This document shows, piece after piece, positions 1 through 7,807 of a stretch of DNA of 64,000 nt (position 1 is the first letter of the stretch; the number at the start of each line of letters is the position of its first letter). A model generated the notes under the pieces. The model was not told the origin of the DNA, ran no database searches, and was given only the letters and a program-made list of their open reading frames with translations. A program made the translations under genes and the position numbers. The DNA lies in assembly GCF_020687825.1 (NCBI RefSeq), contig NZ_JAJEWP010000001.1, positions 296,078-360,077 on the forward strand. Direction: 5' to 3'. This DNA comes from Fluctibacter halophilus (lineage in GTDB: Bacteria > Pseudomonadota > Gammaproteobacteria > Enterobacterales > Alteromonadaceae).

Positions 1-1
1 G

Positions 2-739
2 GTGGACCATTACCGGATGACCAAGCCCACTTTTGGTGCCCATCCGCACGCAGGTCTTTCAGCGGTTTCTGTCTTATTTGAAGACAGTGAGGGGCCATTC
101 CACAATCGAGACTCACTTGGAAATGACTTCGATATCATGCCCGGCGACCTATATTGGCTAAAAGCTGGCTCTGGCGTTATCCATGATGAGTCGCCTCGTG
201 CGGGGTCAAAAATTCACGGGTTGCAAGCATTTGTGAATCTACCTTCGACGCTCAGAAAAAGTGCTCCTGAGTCGCTGCATGTTAAAGCTCAAGACATGCC
301 CATTATCGAGTGTGAAGGCTGTCGTGTACGTATTGTCCTTGGCGAAAGCAATGGCGTTACGGGCAGTCATTCCCCTGCATTACCGATGACCATTCTTGAT
401 GGACACATTGATTCAAATGCGACTTTCTCGCATCAATTAAACGATCAGCAAAATGCATGGATTTATGCTGTAAAAGGAGAGCTTATTGTTTTGGTTGGTG
501 GCAGGCAGGTAAGGCTTTCCTCAGGCCACGCTTTTGCGATATCAGACGTTGTACCTGGCGCAAGGAATAGTATTCATGTGCTCAATCCCGCTCCTGAAAG
601 TGCGCAGTTTGTGATGTTTGCAGGAAAACCTATAAATGAAAAATATGTACAGAAAGGACCGTTTATCATGGATTCGGAGGCTGAGATTGCTCAAATCGAA
701 GCGGATTATACTTCCGGTAAACTTGGAAAATTGGCTTAA
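2..739 (+). CDS. Pirin family protein (5' truncated by window edge)
   Basis: Pirins are bicupin proteins that bind one metal ion in the N-terminal cupin; some act as quercetinases, others as transcription cofactors. The first visible residues already lie in the N-terminal cupin: HPHAG at residues 14-18 gives two metal histidines, and IHDE near residue 60 gives the third His and the Glu. The second cupin covers roughly residues 130-210. The family usually has 280-300 residues and the visible part has 245, so about 40 N-terminal residues lie left of the window. The GTG at position 2 is probably an internal Val codon, not a start. The next gene (DUF2798) follows after about 40 bases and may be co-transcribed. 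The family call is secure; the substrate is unknown. Confidence 0.9.
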   Translation: MDHYRMTKPTFGAHPHAGLSAVSVLFEDSEGPFHNRDSLGNDFDIMPGDLYWLKAGSGVIHDESPRAGSKIHGLQAFVNLPSTLRKSAPESLHVKAQDMPIIECEGCRVRIVLGESNGVTGSHSPALPMTILDGHIDSNATFSHQLNDQQNAWIYAVKGELIVLVGGRQVRLSSGHAFAISDVVPGARNSIHVLNPAPESAQFVMFAGKPINEKYVQKGPFIMDSEAEIAQIEADYTSGKLGKLA

Positions 740-778
740 GAACTCACCATTGTTATTTTTTAAATGAGGAAAATAAGC

Positions 779-1057
779 ATGAAGAATCTACCTCTAACAG
801 CAATCAACTATCACTCGTTAACTAACAGAGTCCTTGTGACTTATGCAACTCCCTTGCTTATTTCGTTTGTTATGTCGTTTTTGATGTCCGGCGTCATGTC
901 ATTGACTATGTTGGCGCTAGAGTCGTCGACTGTGGGCGAAGTGTTTGCCAGTTGGCCGAAGGCATGGGCTGTAGCGATGCTGGTGGCGTTTCCAGTCAGT
1001 TTAATTGTTGTCCCTTTTACAAAACGCCTAGTATCTCAAATTATCGTTTCCGCATAG
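779..1057 (+). CDS. DUF2798 family small membrane protein
   Basis: The 92-residue protein has two hydrophobic segments (about residues 20-45 and 60-82) separated by a short loop containing a Trp-Pro-Lys-Ala-Trp stretch, which is the typical layout of DUF2798. It should sit in the inner membrane; no biochemical role is known. I chose the ATG at 779 over the upstream ATG at 764 because a GAGGA ribosome binding site at 766-770 lies 8 bases before 779 and would itself be coding from the earlier start. It lies directly downstream of pirin. The domain call rests on topology and the W/P pattern, so it is moderately sure. Confidence 0.7.
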   Translation: MKNLPLTAINYHSLTNRVLVTYATPLLISFVMSFLMSGVMSLTMLALESSTVGEVFASWPKAWAVAMLVAFPVSLIVVPFTKRLVSQIIVSA

Positions 1058-1166
1058 TTTGTGTAGAGGCTATGTTCATACCGCCCTGCTTATAAAGCGC
1101 TGAGATGCACAACGGTTTAGGGGCTAGCCAACATATTCAATACGACAGGAGACGAAGGAAATTAAT

Positions 1167-1616
1167 ATGAAAAATAATCTCCAAACCATTTTTATTTTGT
1201 TCGTGATGTTGTATTCATCGGCCGTTTTTTCTACGGAGTATTCTGCTCCAGAAGGTACCGGGAGCTTGAAAAAAAACGTCTATGAAATTCGTAATTATCA
1301 CTACGACCCCGCAAAGTTTGATGCGTTTAGTAAATGGTTTATTAACGATGCGGCTCCTTTTCTCAAAGTTAACTTTGATGTAGTTGGTATCTGGATAGGG
1401 GCCGTTGATACACCGGTAATTGCTGGTACGGATCCTATGAAACTGAGTCTCGGTTCAGCAAACGCTACCTGGATTATCCGCTGGGAGTCACTGGAGGAAA
1501 GAAAAAGAATTCATGAGGCGGTTTTTGGTAGCGAAGAGTGGTATAAGATCTGGGCCAATCATCCCGACACGGACGGCTATTTGCAGGTGGAAGTCAGATT
1601 TGCCAGTCGCTATTAG
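1167..1616 (+). CDS. Secreted NIPSNAP-family protein
   Basis: The 149-residue protein starts with a Sec signal peptide (hydrophobic residues 7-22, with a likely cleavage site after VFS near residue 22). A NIPSNAP-like ferredoxin-fold domain follows: VYEIRNYHYDP near residue 38 is the characteristic first strand and turn. The Trp-rich region with WIIRWESLEER (about residues 102-112) and the EEWYKIW helix are also typical. NIPSNAP domains are dimeric alpha/beta barrels of mostly unknown function; periplasmic versions occur in proteobacteria. AAGGAA precedes the ATG at good spacing. The gene is apparently monocistronic. The fold call is good; the function is unknown. Confidence 0.75.
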   Translation: MKNNLQTIFILFVMLYSSAVFSTEYSAPEGTGSLKKNVYEIRNYHYDPAKFDAFSKWFINDAAPFLKVNFDVVGIWIGAVDTPVIAGTDPMKLSLGSANATWIIRWESLEERKRIHEAVFGSEEWYKIWANHPDTDGYLQVEVRFASRY

Positions 1617-1811
1617 CCACTAAAACTTTCGTTGCCAGTGCCGAGAAGAAGGTCAGGTCCGCATTACGTTAAAAGTGATGGTTCAGGGGGCTGATTACAG
1701 CTTCCGCTACTGGCACATCTCGGACCCATTGATACATTGCTATGCCGCGCTGACGGATCTCAACGGTGACAGCGAGCGACGTCCTCATCACGCTTCCGTC
1801 AAAAACGTCTA

Positions 1812-2324
1812 CTACAGCTTGCGAATGGTGCTGATTTCGCTGTCGGAAAGACCCAAAGACGCCAGAAAGTGCTGATGCTCGTCGGGTTCCATTTTTTCAA
1901 AGCTGCGATGCCAGTTTTGCATGTCCTCATCGCTTAATCCGGCGGTACGCATGATGTTGACCCAGCGGTCTTTGGTCATGCCGGAATGTTGCAACAAATC
2001 CGGATGCTGGAGTAGCGCTACGATGGTGTGCTGCTGTTGGCGCAGTGACTGTATCTCTCTTTCCAATGCCTGAAACTGTTCGCGCAATGCTGCATTGTGT
2101 TGTTCGTTGTCTTTGTTGTTGATCAGTTCACAGACCTTGGAAATCGGTAAGCCGAAGTCGCGGTAACTGAGAATAAGGGCCAGGGTGTTTTCCTGTTCCT
2201 TTCCGTACCAGCGATAGCCGTTTGCCGAGCGCAATTTAGGGTGTAATAAGCCTCTGCGTTCGTAATACAACACGGTGGTTCTGGAAATGCCGTGGGCTTT
2301 TGCCAGCGCTGTCACTGTCTTCAT
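1812..2324 (-). CDS. MerR family transcriptional regulator with TipAS-like C-terminus
   Basis: The N-terminal winged-helix domain (residues 1-70) reads VTALAKAHGISRTTVLYYERRGLL, the MerR recognition-helix and wing signature, with the downstream NGYRWY stretch. A coiled coil follows (about residues 75-115, Gln/Arg rich), then a C-terminal effector domain with WHRSFEKMEPDEHQHFL. This matches the helical domain of MerR regulators related to TipA, which bind organic ligands. There is no metal-binding Cys pair, so this is not a metal-type MerR. I prefer the ATG at 2324 because MKTVTALAKAHG is where the family begins; an upstream in-frame ATG at 2396 would add 24 non-homologous residues. The ligand and targets are unknown. 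Confidence 0.85.
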   Translation of the reverse strand: MKTVTALAKAHGISRTTVLYYERRGLLHPKLRSANGYRWYGKEQENTLALILSYRDFGLPISKVCELINNKDNEQHNAALREQFQALEREIQSLRQQQHTIVALLQHPDLLQHSGMTKDRWVNIMRTAGLSDEDMQNWHRSFEKMEPDEHQHFLASLGLSDSEISTIRKL

Positions 2325-2488
2325 GGGGGTTACCTTGCTGGCTTCAGGTTTGCCAGCGAACTGTAAAACGTGAAAAAGGTGTCTGCATTCAAACACCCTA
2401 GATGCTTAACGTGCACAGTGCAACGGGTCAATGGGTGAATCCTCGAAGGTTGCACGGAAATTGGCGCTGGCAAACCAGCAGATTGTGG

Positions 2489-2923
2489 TTAGCTACGCAG
2501 GACTTCTTGCCCTTGCTGAATAGTGATCAGAGCCTTGCGATCCGGACTGACAAATTGTTGTCTGGCGGTGCTGCTGTTTAATCGTGTGTCGCTGTAATAC
2601 TGGCTAATCACGCCGCGCAGACCGGTGATCAGATCAGGGTTACGAGCCAGAAAATCGTCAAAGCTGTCTGTCGGGTGCTGCTGTTTTCTTAACGCCATGA
2701 TCCTGACAATCGCCTCCGTTAAGGTGTGATGGAATTTGTCGGGGTCACCCCAATGTGCAGCATAGGCGGGAATTGTCCGGGTGATCCTATCGACGGCTTC
2801 AGCAAGGGTGAAGGTGGATAAATAGATCCATGCCAGGCGCAAATGGCCGTGGTGATCGAAGTGTTTAGGCGGAAGGGTTTTGTGTTCAAATAAGGATAAG
2901 AACAGGTCGTCACTGTAGGTCAT
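2489..2923 (-). CDS. Conserved hypothetical protein (His-rich helical)
   Basis: I recognise this as a small conserved family without a named function. It begins with FEHKTLPPKHFDHHGHLRLAWIYL, where clustered histidines sit next to a helix, and has a second conserved block WGDPDKFHHTLTEAIVRI around residues 57-75. The spaced His residues could bind a metal, but this is inference. The protein is soluble, predicted almost all-helical and 144 residues long. It lies upstream of the merR gene on the same strand with an 164-base gap, so joint transcription is possible but not shown. Confidence 0.6.
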   Translation of the reverse strand: MTYSDDLFLSLFEHKTLPPKHFDHHGHLRLAWIYLSTFTLAEAVDRITRTIPAYAAHWGDPDKFHHTLTEAIVRIMALRKQQHPTDSFDDFLARNPDLITGLRGVISQYYSDTRLNSSTARQQFVSPDRKALITIQQGQEVLRS

Positions 2924-3041
2924 TGGTTTGCCTCTGTCGGTTGCGTTCAGGCAGGTTAAACCCGTTACCTATAGACGGGTAAAGGCCTGTTGCCGACATC
3001 GGGCGGTGACGTCTGTTCAGAGCCTTGGATTACACACAAAA

Positions 3042-3067
3042 AAACACCGCGGCAATGCGCGGTGTTT
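3042..3067 (-). terminator. Rho-independent terminator of the PEP-CTERM gene
   Basis: A perfect 10-base stem (AAACACCGCG with CGCGGTGTTT) has a 6-base loop at 3052-3057. On the minus strand it is followed by a run of T residues (the A-run at 3037-3044 on the plus strand). It lies about 20 bases past the stop of the minus-strand PEP-CTERM gene. Confidence 0.85.
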
Positions 3068-3088
3068 TCATGTCAGAGGTTTATTGGA

Positions 3089-3841
3089 TTAGCTTTTACG
3101 GCGCGCCAGGCTACCGAAAGCCAACAATCCCAGACCCATCAGTGCCAGACCGCTTGGCTCAGGAATGGAGTTACCTTTCAAGTCAAAGGTACCGTTCAGC
3201 AAGCCAGGTGCACCGTCAGTAGGCTGGAACGAAGAGGTCAGGGTCAGGTCGCCACCGGCTGCCTGAGTGTTGGTGTCGAAGTTACCCATGGCCAAGCCAC
3301 CGATAACGTCCAGTACACCAGAACCTGTACCTTGGTCTGAACCACTACCCAGAGCGATACCCGTACCAGTCAGCAAATTGCTGGGATTCAGAACCAGTTC
3401 TAACCACAGATTCCCGTCAGCGGCTGAAGCCATGGTGCCGTCAAACTCTGGAGAATGGTCGACGAAAAACTTAATATTTAAGTCTTTAAATGCGAACGTA
3501 CCGTCTACACCGCCGAGAGCCAGGTTTGGTACACCGACGAAATCTGCTGCCAACTCCATAGAGAAGGTAAAGGTTAATTCACAACCCGGACAGAAGGAGC
3601 CAGTGTTTGGCACTGCGCTGTTGATCTGGGTTACTTGACCACGACCTGTTACGATGTCCCCGGCGCTTACAGCCCCGGTTTCGAAAATGGTGCCGTTGGC
3701 AACAAAATCCGCCAGGCTTGGGAAAGCCAGGGTTTGATCAGGGTCCCAGGTAACACCACCGACATTTACTGGTGACGCCATTGCGCTCATTGAGAAACCC
3801 AATGTTGCGGCACCGATCAGAAGAGATTTTTTGAAGTTCAT
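3089..3841 (-). CDS. PEP-CTERM sorting domain-containing exported protein
   Basis: The 250-residue protein has a Sec signal peptide (MNFKKSLL through AMASP, cleaved near residue 22). A beta-rich central region is rich in Gly, Asn, Asp and Thr, with two Cys at CPGC. The C-terminal PEP-CTERM tripartite signal is complete: PEP at 227-229, a hydrophobic helix 231-245 and a basic RRKS tail. Such proteins are cleaved and anchored or released by an exosortase (EpsH/XrtA) and usually belong to exopolysaccharide or floc matrix. No exosortase gene lies in this window. A sigma-54-type promoter precedes the gene and a strong terminator follows it, so it appears monocistronic. The cargo function is unknown. 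Confidence 0.93.
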   Translation of the reverse strand: MNFKKSLLIGAATLGFSMSAMASPVNVGGVTWDPDQTLAFPSLADFVANGTIFETGAVSAGDIVTGRGQVTQINSAVPNTGSFCPGCELTFTFSMELAADFVGVPNLALGGVDGTFAFKDLNIKFFVDHSPEFDGTMASAADGNLWLELVLNPSNLLTGTGIALGSGSDQGTGSGVLDVIGGLAMGNFDTNTQAAGGDLTLTSSFQPTDGAPGLLNGTFDLKGNSIPEPSGLALMGLGLLAFGSLARRKS

Positions 3842-3935
3842 TGCTCTACGCCTTGTTTTAAGTTATCTAACGAAACTGTCAGTTAAAAACAACGCTGTAC
3901 TGCAAAATCAGCTGAAAACTGTTACGTCCCACCGT

Positions 3936-3951
3936 TGCAAAAACGTTGCCA
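3936..3951 (-). promoter_or_regulatory. Sigma-54 (RpoN) -24/-12 promoter for the PEP-CTERM gene
   Basis: On the minus strand the sequence reads TGGCAA-N5-TTGCA, an almost exact match to the sigma-54 consensus TGGCAC-N5-TTGCW with the required GG-N10-GC spacing. The predicted start of transcription is near 3926, giving a leader of about 85 bases before the ATG at 3841. PEP-CTERM genes in several bacteria are controlled by RpoN with the PrsK/PrsR two-component pair, so the match fits the gene. The enhancer-binding site itself was not identified. Confidence 0.75.
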
Positions 3952-4044
3952 AAAGTTATAACCGATTGATTTTGTTGAGTTTGCTTGTTTTTGCTTTTGG
4001 GCAAATAATCACTCCAAAGCACAAAGTGTAAAACATTCCGACAG

Positions 4045-5091
4045 CTAGCGAAGCAGACTTTCCAGTGGACGACGACCGCTGCGAACCGGCACAGAAGACT
4101 GTATACCGAGACGGAAAAACATCACCGGGTGTTGGCCCTGTGGCGCGATGTCGTGCAGGTCTTGGCGTGTCTGCGCCAATGTATTGCGCAGCGTCTCAGG
4201 CAGGTCCGGGTTTGCCAGTGTGAGCACACCTGGCGCAGCGTAAGGGTGTACGGCAAGGCCCAGCGCTGTTGCCTGTAGCCAGAAACGCTGAATCTGACGT
4301 CCACATTCCACTAAACCGGCAAAGCTCTGATCAGCCGTACTGATATACGCAATGGCGGGGGAGAGCTTCATTGGTAATGTCACCGAGCGCATCGCGATGC
4401 TCTGATGGGTACCCAGCAGGTTGAGGGTCTTCATCACCGACCAGCGGCGAATCCAACGGAAAAAGGGCCGCGCAGGGGGTTCGATGCCGAGCACTTCCAG
4501 GCTCATGCCCTGCGCCGGACTGGCCTCGTCAAAGCTAACCGTGCTGAATAGCTCCTCGTGCAGTGTCGGATCCTGAAACCTGACCGCTTCGGCTCGCCGA
4601 ACGATAGGGATCAGACGGGCTTTATCGGCTTTGTCTGTGAACACCTCACAATGGCCATTATTATTGCTGATAACGCTTTTCAGCCCGTCGATCTGTACTT
4701 GGGTGACAGGTCCTTTGAACGGAAAGCGCCGGTCGGTATGCCGCTTTGCGATCTGTTCTTCGAGTAAGGCGTCCTGCGCTGTCAGAATATCGGTGGACTG
4801 GGGCGTGAAGACAATGTCGATACAGCGGGCGTCCGCCTCGGCGTGAATGGCGATGTCACTTTGCCAACCAAACGTCGCAGCACTCAGGCGTGCGTTCTCC
4901 AGTGCTGCGCCCATGGCCAGGGCGGTCAGAACGTAGGTCTTGTCAGTGGCTTTACCACTGTGATCAGGATCGTTGCTTATCTGCAGATGGTTCGGAGACG
5001 ACCAATGCAATGTCCAGGGAATAGAGTTGTCAGCGGAAGGCGCCCAGCGCGCACTTTCTGAGATCCGTTGTTGTTGTTGATTCAAAGTCAT
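4045..5091 (-). CDS. Nitroreductase-fold (Acg-like) flavoprotein
   Basis: The 348-residue protein starts with the Acg/nitroreductase N-terminal motif SARWAPSADNSIPW, which normally contacts FMN. It has the duplicated half typical of the long Acg group (KRHTDRRFPF near residue 136) and the C-terminal LVECGRQIQRFWLQATALGLAVHP helix of the nitroreductase fold. Long Acg-like members often lack classical NAD(P)H-dependent nitroreductase activity and may bind or store flavin. The gene starts 9 bases after the ThiF-like gene stops, so the two are surely co-transcribed. An E1-like enzyme next to a flavin oxidase fold recalls azole-forming peptide pathways, but no YcaO cyclodehydratase is present. The substrate is unknown. 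Confidence 0.8.
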   Translation of the reverse strand: MTLNQQQQRISESARWAPSADNSIPWTLHWSSPNHLQISNDPDHSGKATDKTYVLTALAMGAALENARLSAATFGWQSDIAIHAEADARCIDIVFTPQSTDILTAQDALLEEQIAKRHTDRRFPFKGPVTQVQIDGLKSVISNNNGHCEVFTDKADKARLIPIVRRAEAVRFQDPTLHEELFSTVSFDEASPAQGMSLEVLGIEPPARPFFRWIRRWSVMKTLNLLGTHQSIAMRSVTLPMKLSPAIAYISTADQSFAGLVECGRQIQRFWLQATALGLAVHPYAAPGVLTLANPDLPETLRNTLAQTRQDLHDIAPQGQHPVMFFRLGIQSSVPVRSGRRPLESLLR

Positions 5092-5100
5092 GTTGTCAGG

Positions 5101-5973
5101 TCATTCAATACCGAAGGCAGCTTTCGCTTCGCGAAGACGCTGCTGAAAAGTGGGGTTTTGGTGGCCGTGTGGGATGTGGGTAATTTCCATCTTGTTCAGG
5201 TACGGATCCCAATGGGTTCCCCGAGGGGCGGCAATGACATCACCCCGACCCAGCATGAGTTTTATGGCCTGAGCGGCTGCTACACCGGCACTCATGGTAC
5301 AGCCAATAATGGTTGAAGGGCCGCGTTTTTCGGCCAGGTTGAGCCGGGTAGGGTCAACCAGGTAAGCTGATTGCAGTCCTGCTGGCGCGAGACCAAGGTA
5401 GAAGCGCAGGAACTGTTCCTCCAACGAGGCGCCTTGCATGCCAAAGTAGTCTTCAAAGCTCATCTGGCCGGGCAGAAAGGCGAGAAATGCGGTACCCATG
5501 CCCAGGGGTGCGGCGGTGATGGCGGGAATATTGCGCTCGTAGCAGCGCGCAAACACCAGTTTACGCGCTTCGATGGCAAAGAAATCGAGGCTGTCGATAT
5601 AGACATCCACGCCGTCTAGAAAGGCATCAACGTTATCGCCGTTAACCCCTTGCTCGTAGCATTGAATACCGGCATCGGGATTAATGTCACGAACCATTTG
5701 CAACATGACGTCGAGTTTTGGCTGGCCAATCGTGTTCATATTGGCACCCACCTGACGGTTAAAATTTTCGACACCAAAGGCATCAAAATCTGCCATCCGG
5801 TAGTGGCCCACGCCCAGGCGGGCCATCGTCAAGGCATGGATACCACCAACCCCACCGCAACCGGCAATAGCGACCACTTTGTCTTTCAGTGACCGCTGTT
5901 CCTGCTCTGTCAGCCAGCCGATATTGCGTGAAAACGCCTTGTCGTAATCAAAGGGTTCGAGTGTCATAACCAT
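5101..5973 (-). CDS. ThiF/MoeB/HesA family adenylyltransferase
   Basis: E1-like enzymes adenylate a carboxylate, often the C-terminus of a ubiquitin-like protein. The protein has the Rossmann ATP-binding loop AGCGGVGG (residues 37-44), the following acidic MADFDAFGVENFNRQ block (about 60-74) with the conserved Asp and Asn-Arg, and a late GCTMSAGVAAAQAIKLMLG helix (about 225-243). The paired CxxC zinc motifs of MoeB/ThiF are absent, so it is not a standard MoeB or ThiF. No ubiquitin-like partner or rhodanese domain is encoded next to it. Its start codon overlaps the stop of the upstream acyltransferase by one base (TAATG), indicating translational coupling. The substrate may be a small acid or acyl-amino acid; this is inference. 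Confidence 0.85.
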   Translation of the reverse strand: MVMTLEPFDYDKAFSRNIGWLTEQEQRSLKDKVVAIAGCGGVGGIHALTMARLGVGHYRMADFDAFGVENFNRQVGANMNTIGQPKLDVMLQMVRDINPDAGIQCYEQGVNGDNVDAFLDGVDVYIDSLDFFAIEARKLVFARCYERNIPAITAAPLGMGTAFLAFLPGQMSFEDYFGMQGASLEEQFLRFYLGLAPAGLQSAYLVDPTRLNLAEKRGPSTIIGCTMSAGVAAAQAIKLMLGRGDVIAAPRGTHWDPYLNKMEITHIPHGHQNPTFQQRLREAKAAFGIE

Positions 5974-6743
5974 TAACCTGATTGTTTGTAGTGGAAGGGG
6001 TGTAGTACGAGCTGTTCACGCAATTGGTTTTCCAATAACTGATAAAGCTCGAGTATTTCCACACTTAAATCAGAGGTCAGGCGTTCATGTTCAAGCACGA
6101 ACAGCGCTCGGATCCCGTGATAATCCAATTCCTCGCCACATTGGGTAAAATTGAGCCCCAGGCGACCTAAGCGTTTCTTCAGCCGAGGCTCGACCACCAC
6201 AAACATGTGCGAGTGATTGCACATCTTCACCATGGCGATAACACTGAGATAGAGGCCGATGGCGATGTTAGGGAAGTTACGCCGTTCTTCTTCAGAGAAT
6301 ATGTCACCGCTGCTCATCTCATTGATGACAAAAGGTTTGTGTTGCTCATCCAAACGGCGACGGAAGCTGTTGGGCACCGAAAGGCGGGATATTTCACCGA
6401 ACGCACCACGTTGCAAGTGGTCTGGATTGACGACGTCTCGTTGGATGGTTTCTTCGCAATGTAACTCGAACGGAAGTTTCGCTTCAGGATTGTGCGGTGG
6501 TGGCACCACCAGACGTACGGTGCCCGCATAAGCACCTGTGCGCTTATGTTCCAGCAACAAGGGATGTGCATAATCATCACATTCGTCGACTTCCAGGCCG
6601 GAAGGCTGAGTTGGCTCCCAGCCCAGTTCCTCTGAGTAAACCATATGTCGGATACGGTAAGACTCTTTCCTGAGTTCTTCCGTGTTGGCGACCTTTATCG
6701 CAAAGTACTTATCAAAGTTTTCTGCTAATGAAAAAGCTTGCAT
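5973..6743 (-). CDS. PEP-CTERM/exosortase system-associated acyltransferase
   Basis: The protein resembles the GNAT-like acyltransferases found beside exosortase loci (TIGR03694 type), which are related to acyl-homoserine-lactone synthases and N-acyl amino acid synthase FeeM. It opens with NFDKYFAIKVANTEELRKESYRIRHMVY, where the Arg-rich helix and Y-SEELG segment are diagnostic. Further blocks are AGTVRLVVPP, GEISRLSV and the late HMFVVVEPRLKKRLGRLG. I chose the ATG at 6743; a TTG at 6785 would add 14 residues not expected for the family. It is translationally coupled to the ThiF-like gene. It probably transfers an acyl chain from acyl-ACP to an amine, by family analogy; the product is unknown. 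Confidence 0.85.
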   Translation of the reverse strand: MQAFSLAENFDKYFAIKVANTEELRKESYRIRHMVYSEELGWEPTQPSGLEVDECDDYAHPLLLEHKRTGAYAGTVRLVVPPPHNPEAKLPFELHCEETIQRDVVNPDHLQRGAFGEISRLSVPNSFRRRLDEQHKPFVINEMSSGDIFSEEERRNFPNIAIGLYLSVIAMVKMCNHSHMFVVVEPRLKKRLGRLGLNFTQCGEELDYHGIRALFVLEHERLTSDLSVEILELYQLLENQLREQLVLHPFHYKQSG

Positions 6744-6851
6744 GTGGTGATCACTCTTTACACCGCTTGCGGTGATGGGTTCCAAAACCGTTATTTTTAT
6801 TATCCTGCTACCTGAGCAGATATCGGTAACTAATTCAAGTATATAAGTTAT

Positions 6852-7715
6852 TTAGCCGCATTGGTGAAGTAAATCGAGTTTTTTCGGCAAATAGGCCATG
6901 GCGGCCTGATAGCCGTCCTGATAGAGCAGTTTCTTCTGTTCTTCGGTCATTGAAAAGTCCACCGAAGACAGGGTGCCTGTGTCTACCACAATGGTGTTGT
7001 GCCAGTGTTCAGCATGCACATACTCCCGTGACAATGCGGTCATGAAGGTGCGAATGAGCATAAACACAAATTCCGGCAATTGGAAAAAGGCCTGGCGCTT
7101 GCGTAGGGTGGTGACCTGCTGGCTTTTCAGTCGAAAGCACACATTGGGTGTGTTGTCCCCCGCCCAGTTTCGGAACAAGGCGTCTTCTGACAAAATCGCC
7201 CCATCCACCAATACGTGAGACTTGTAAGGTTTAAAACTGAACACCAATGGAATGGACATGGAATAGCGTACCGCTTCGGAAATTTTCATCTCAGGGCTGG
7301 TGTGGCGGTTGAAAATGACCGGGCCACCACCGTTCACATCGGTGGCGACAATGTTAAGGTTCATTGACAGGTCGCAAAAGCGTTGGCCGTCCAGTTGGCG
7401 ATCCATCCAACGTTCAAATTTGACCCCATCACTCAAACCTCCATCCCGCAACAACTTGAAAATCGAATAGCCGCGGAATTGGCGAAAATCGGTGTCGAGG
7501 GCCAGTGTCATGATGCTGTCGAGGGAATGACCGCAACTGTAAAGCGCCGAGACGATGGAACCACCCGATATACCCACCACATGGTCAAAGGTCAGGTTTA
7601 ATTCATTCAGGGCTGCGAAAATGCCAATGTGAGCAGGCAGTCGGGTGCCGCCGCCCGAAAAAATCGGCACGATGGCGCGGGTTTGTTCAACAAAGGGGGC
7701 AGATGATAGTGTCAC
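6852..7715 (-). CDS. Patatin-like phospholipase
   Basis: The protein is a patatin-fold serine-aspartate lipid acyl hydrolase of 287 residues. It has the oxyanion loop GGGTR at 21-25, the nucleophile elbow GISGG with Ser50, and the catalytic Asp171 in VDGA. The size fits cytosolic bacterial patatins. There is no signal peptide. It starts with GTG at 7715 and lies about 110 bases upstream of the acyltransferase on the same strand, so it could be the first gene of that cluster and supply or recycle acyl chains from membrane lipid. I saw no sigma-54-type site upstream of it. The catalytic call is sure; the link to the pathway is inference. Confidence 0.9.
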   Translation of the reverse strand: MTLSSAPFVEQTRAIVPIFSGGGTRLPAHIGIFAALNELNLTFDHVVGISGGSIVSALYSCGHSLDSIMTLALDTDFRQFRGYSIFKLLRDGGLSDGVKFERWMDRQLDGQRFCDLSMNLNIVATDVNGGGPVIFNRHTSPEMKISEAVRYSMSIPLVFSFKPYKSHVLVDGAILSEDALFRNWAGDNTPNVCFRLKSQQVTTLRKRQAFFQLPEFVFMLIRTFMTALSREYVHAEHWHNTIVVDTGTLSSVDFSMTEEQKKLLYQDGYQAAMAYLPKKLDLLHQCG

Positions 7716-7807
7716 GATGGCGATAAAAAATCTGGTGCTTAATGATCCAAGTATGGTTCAATTTAGTCATTGTGTATGCATTCCTTGTGACAGGTACAAA
7801 TCAACAC

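Noticed and set aside
1675-1875. Open frame of 66 codons after the NIPSNAP gene
   Set aside because: It has no ribosome binding site, no recognisable domain, and overlaps the end of the minus-strand merR gene; possibly a relic, but there is no support.
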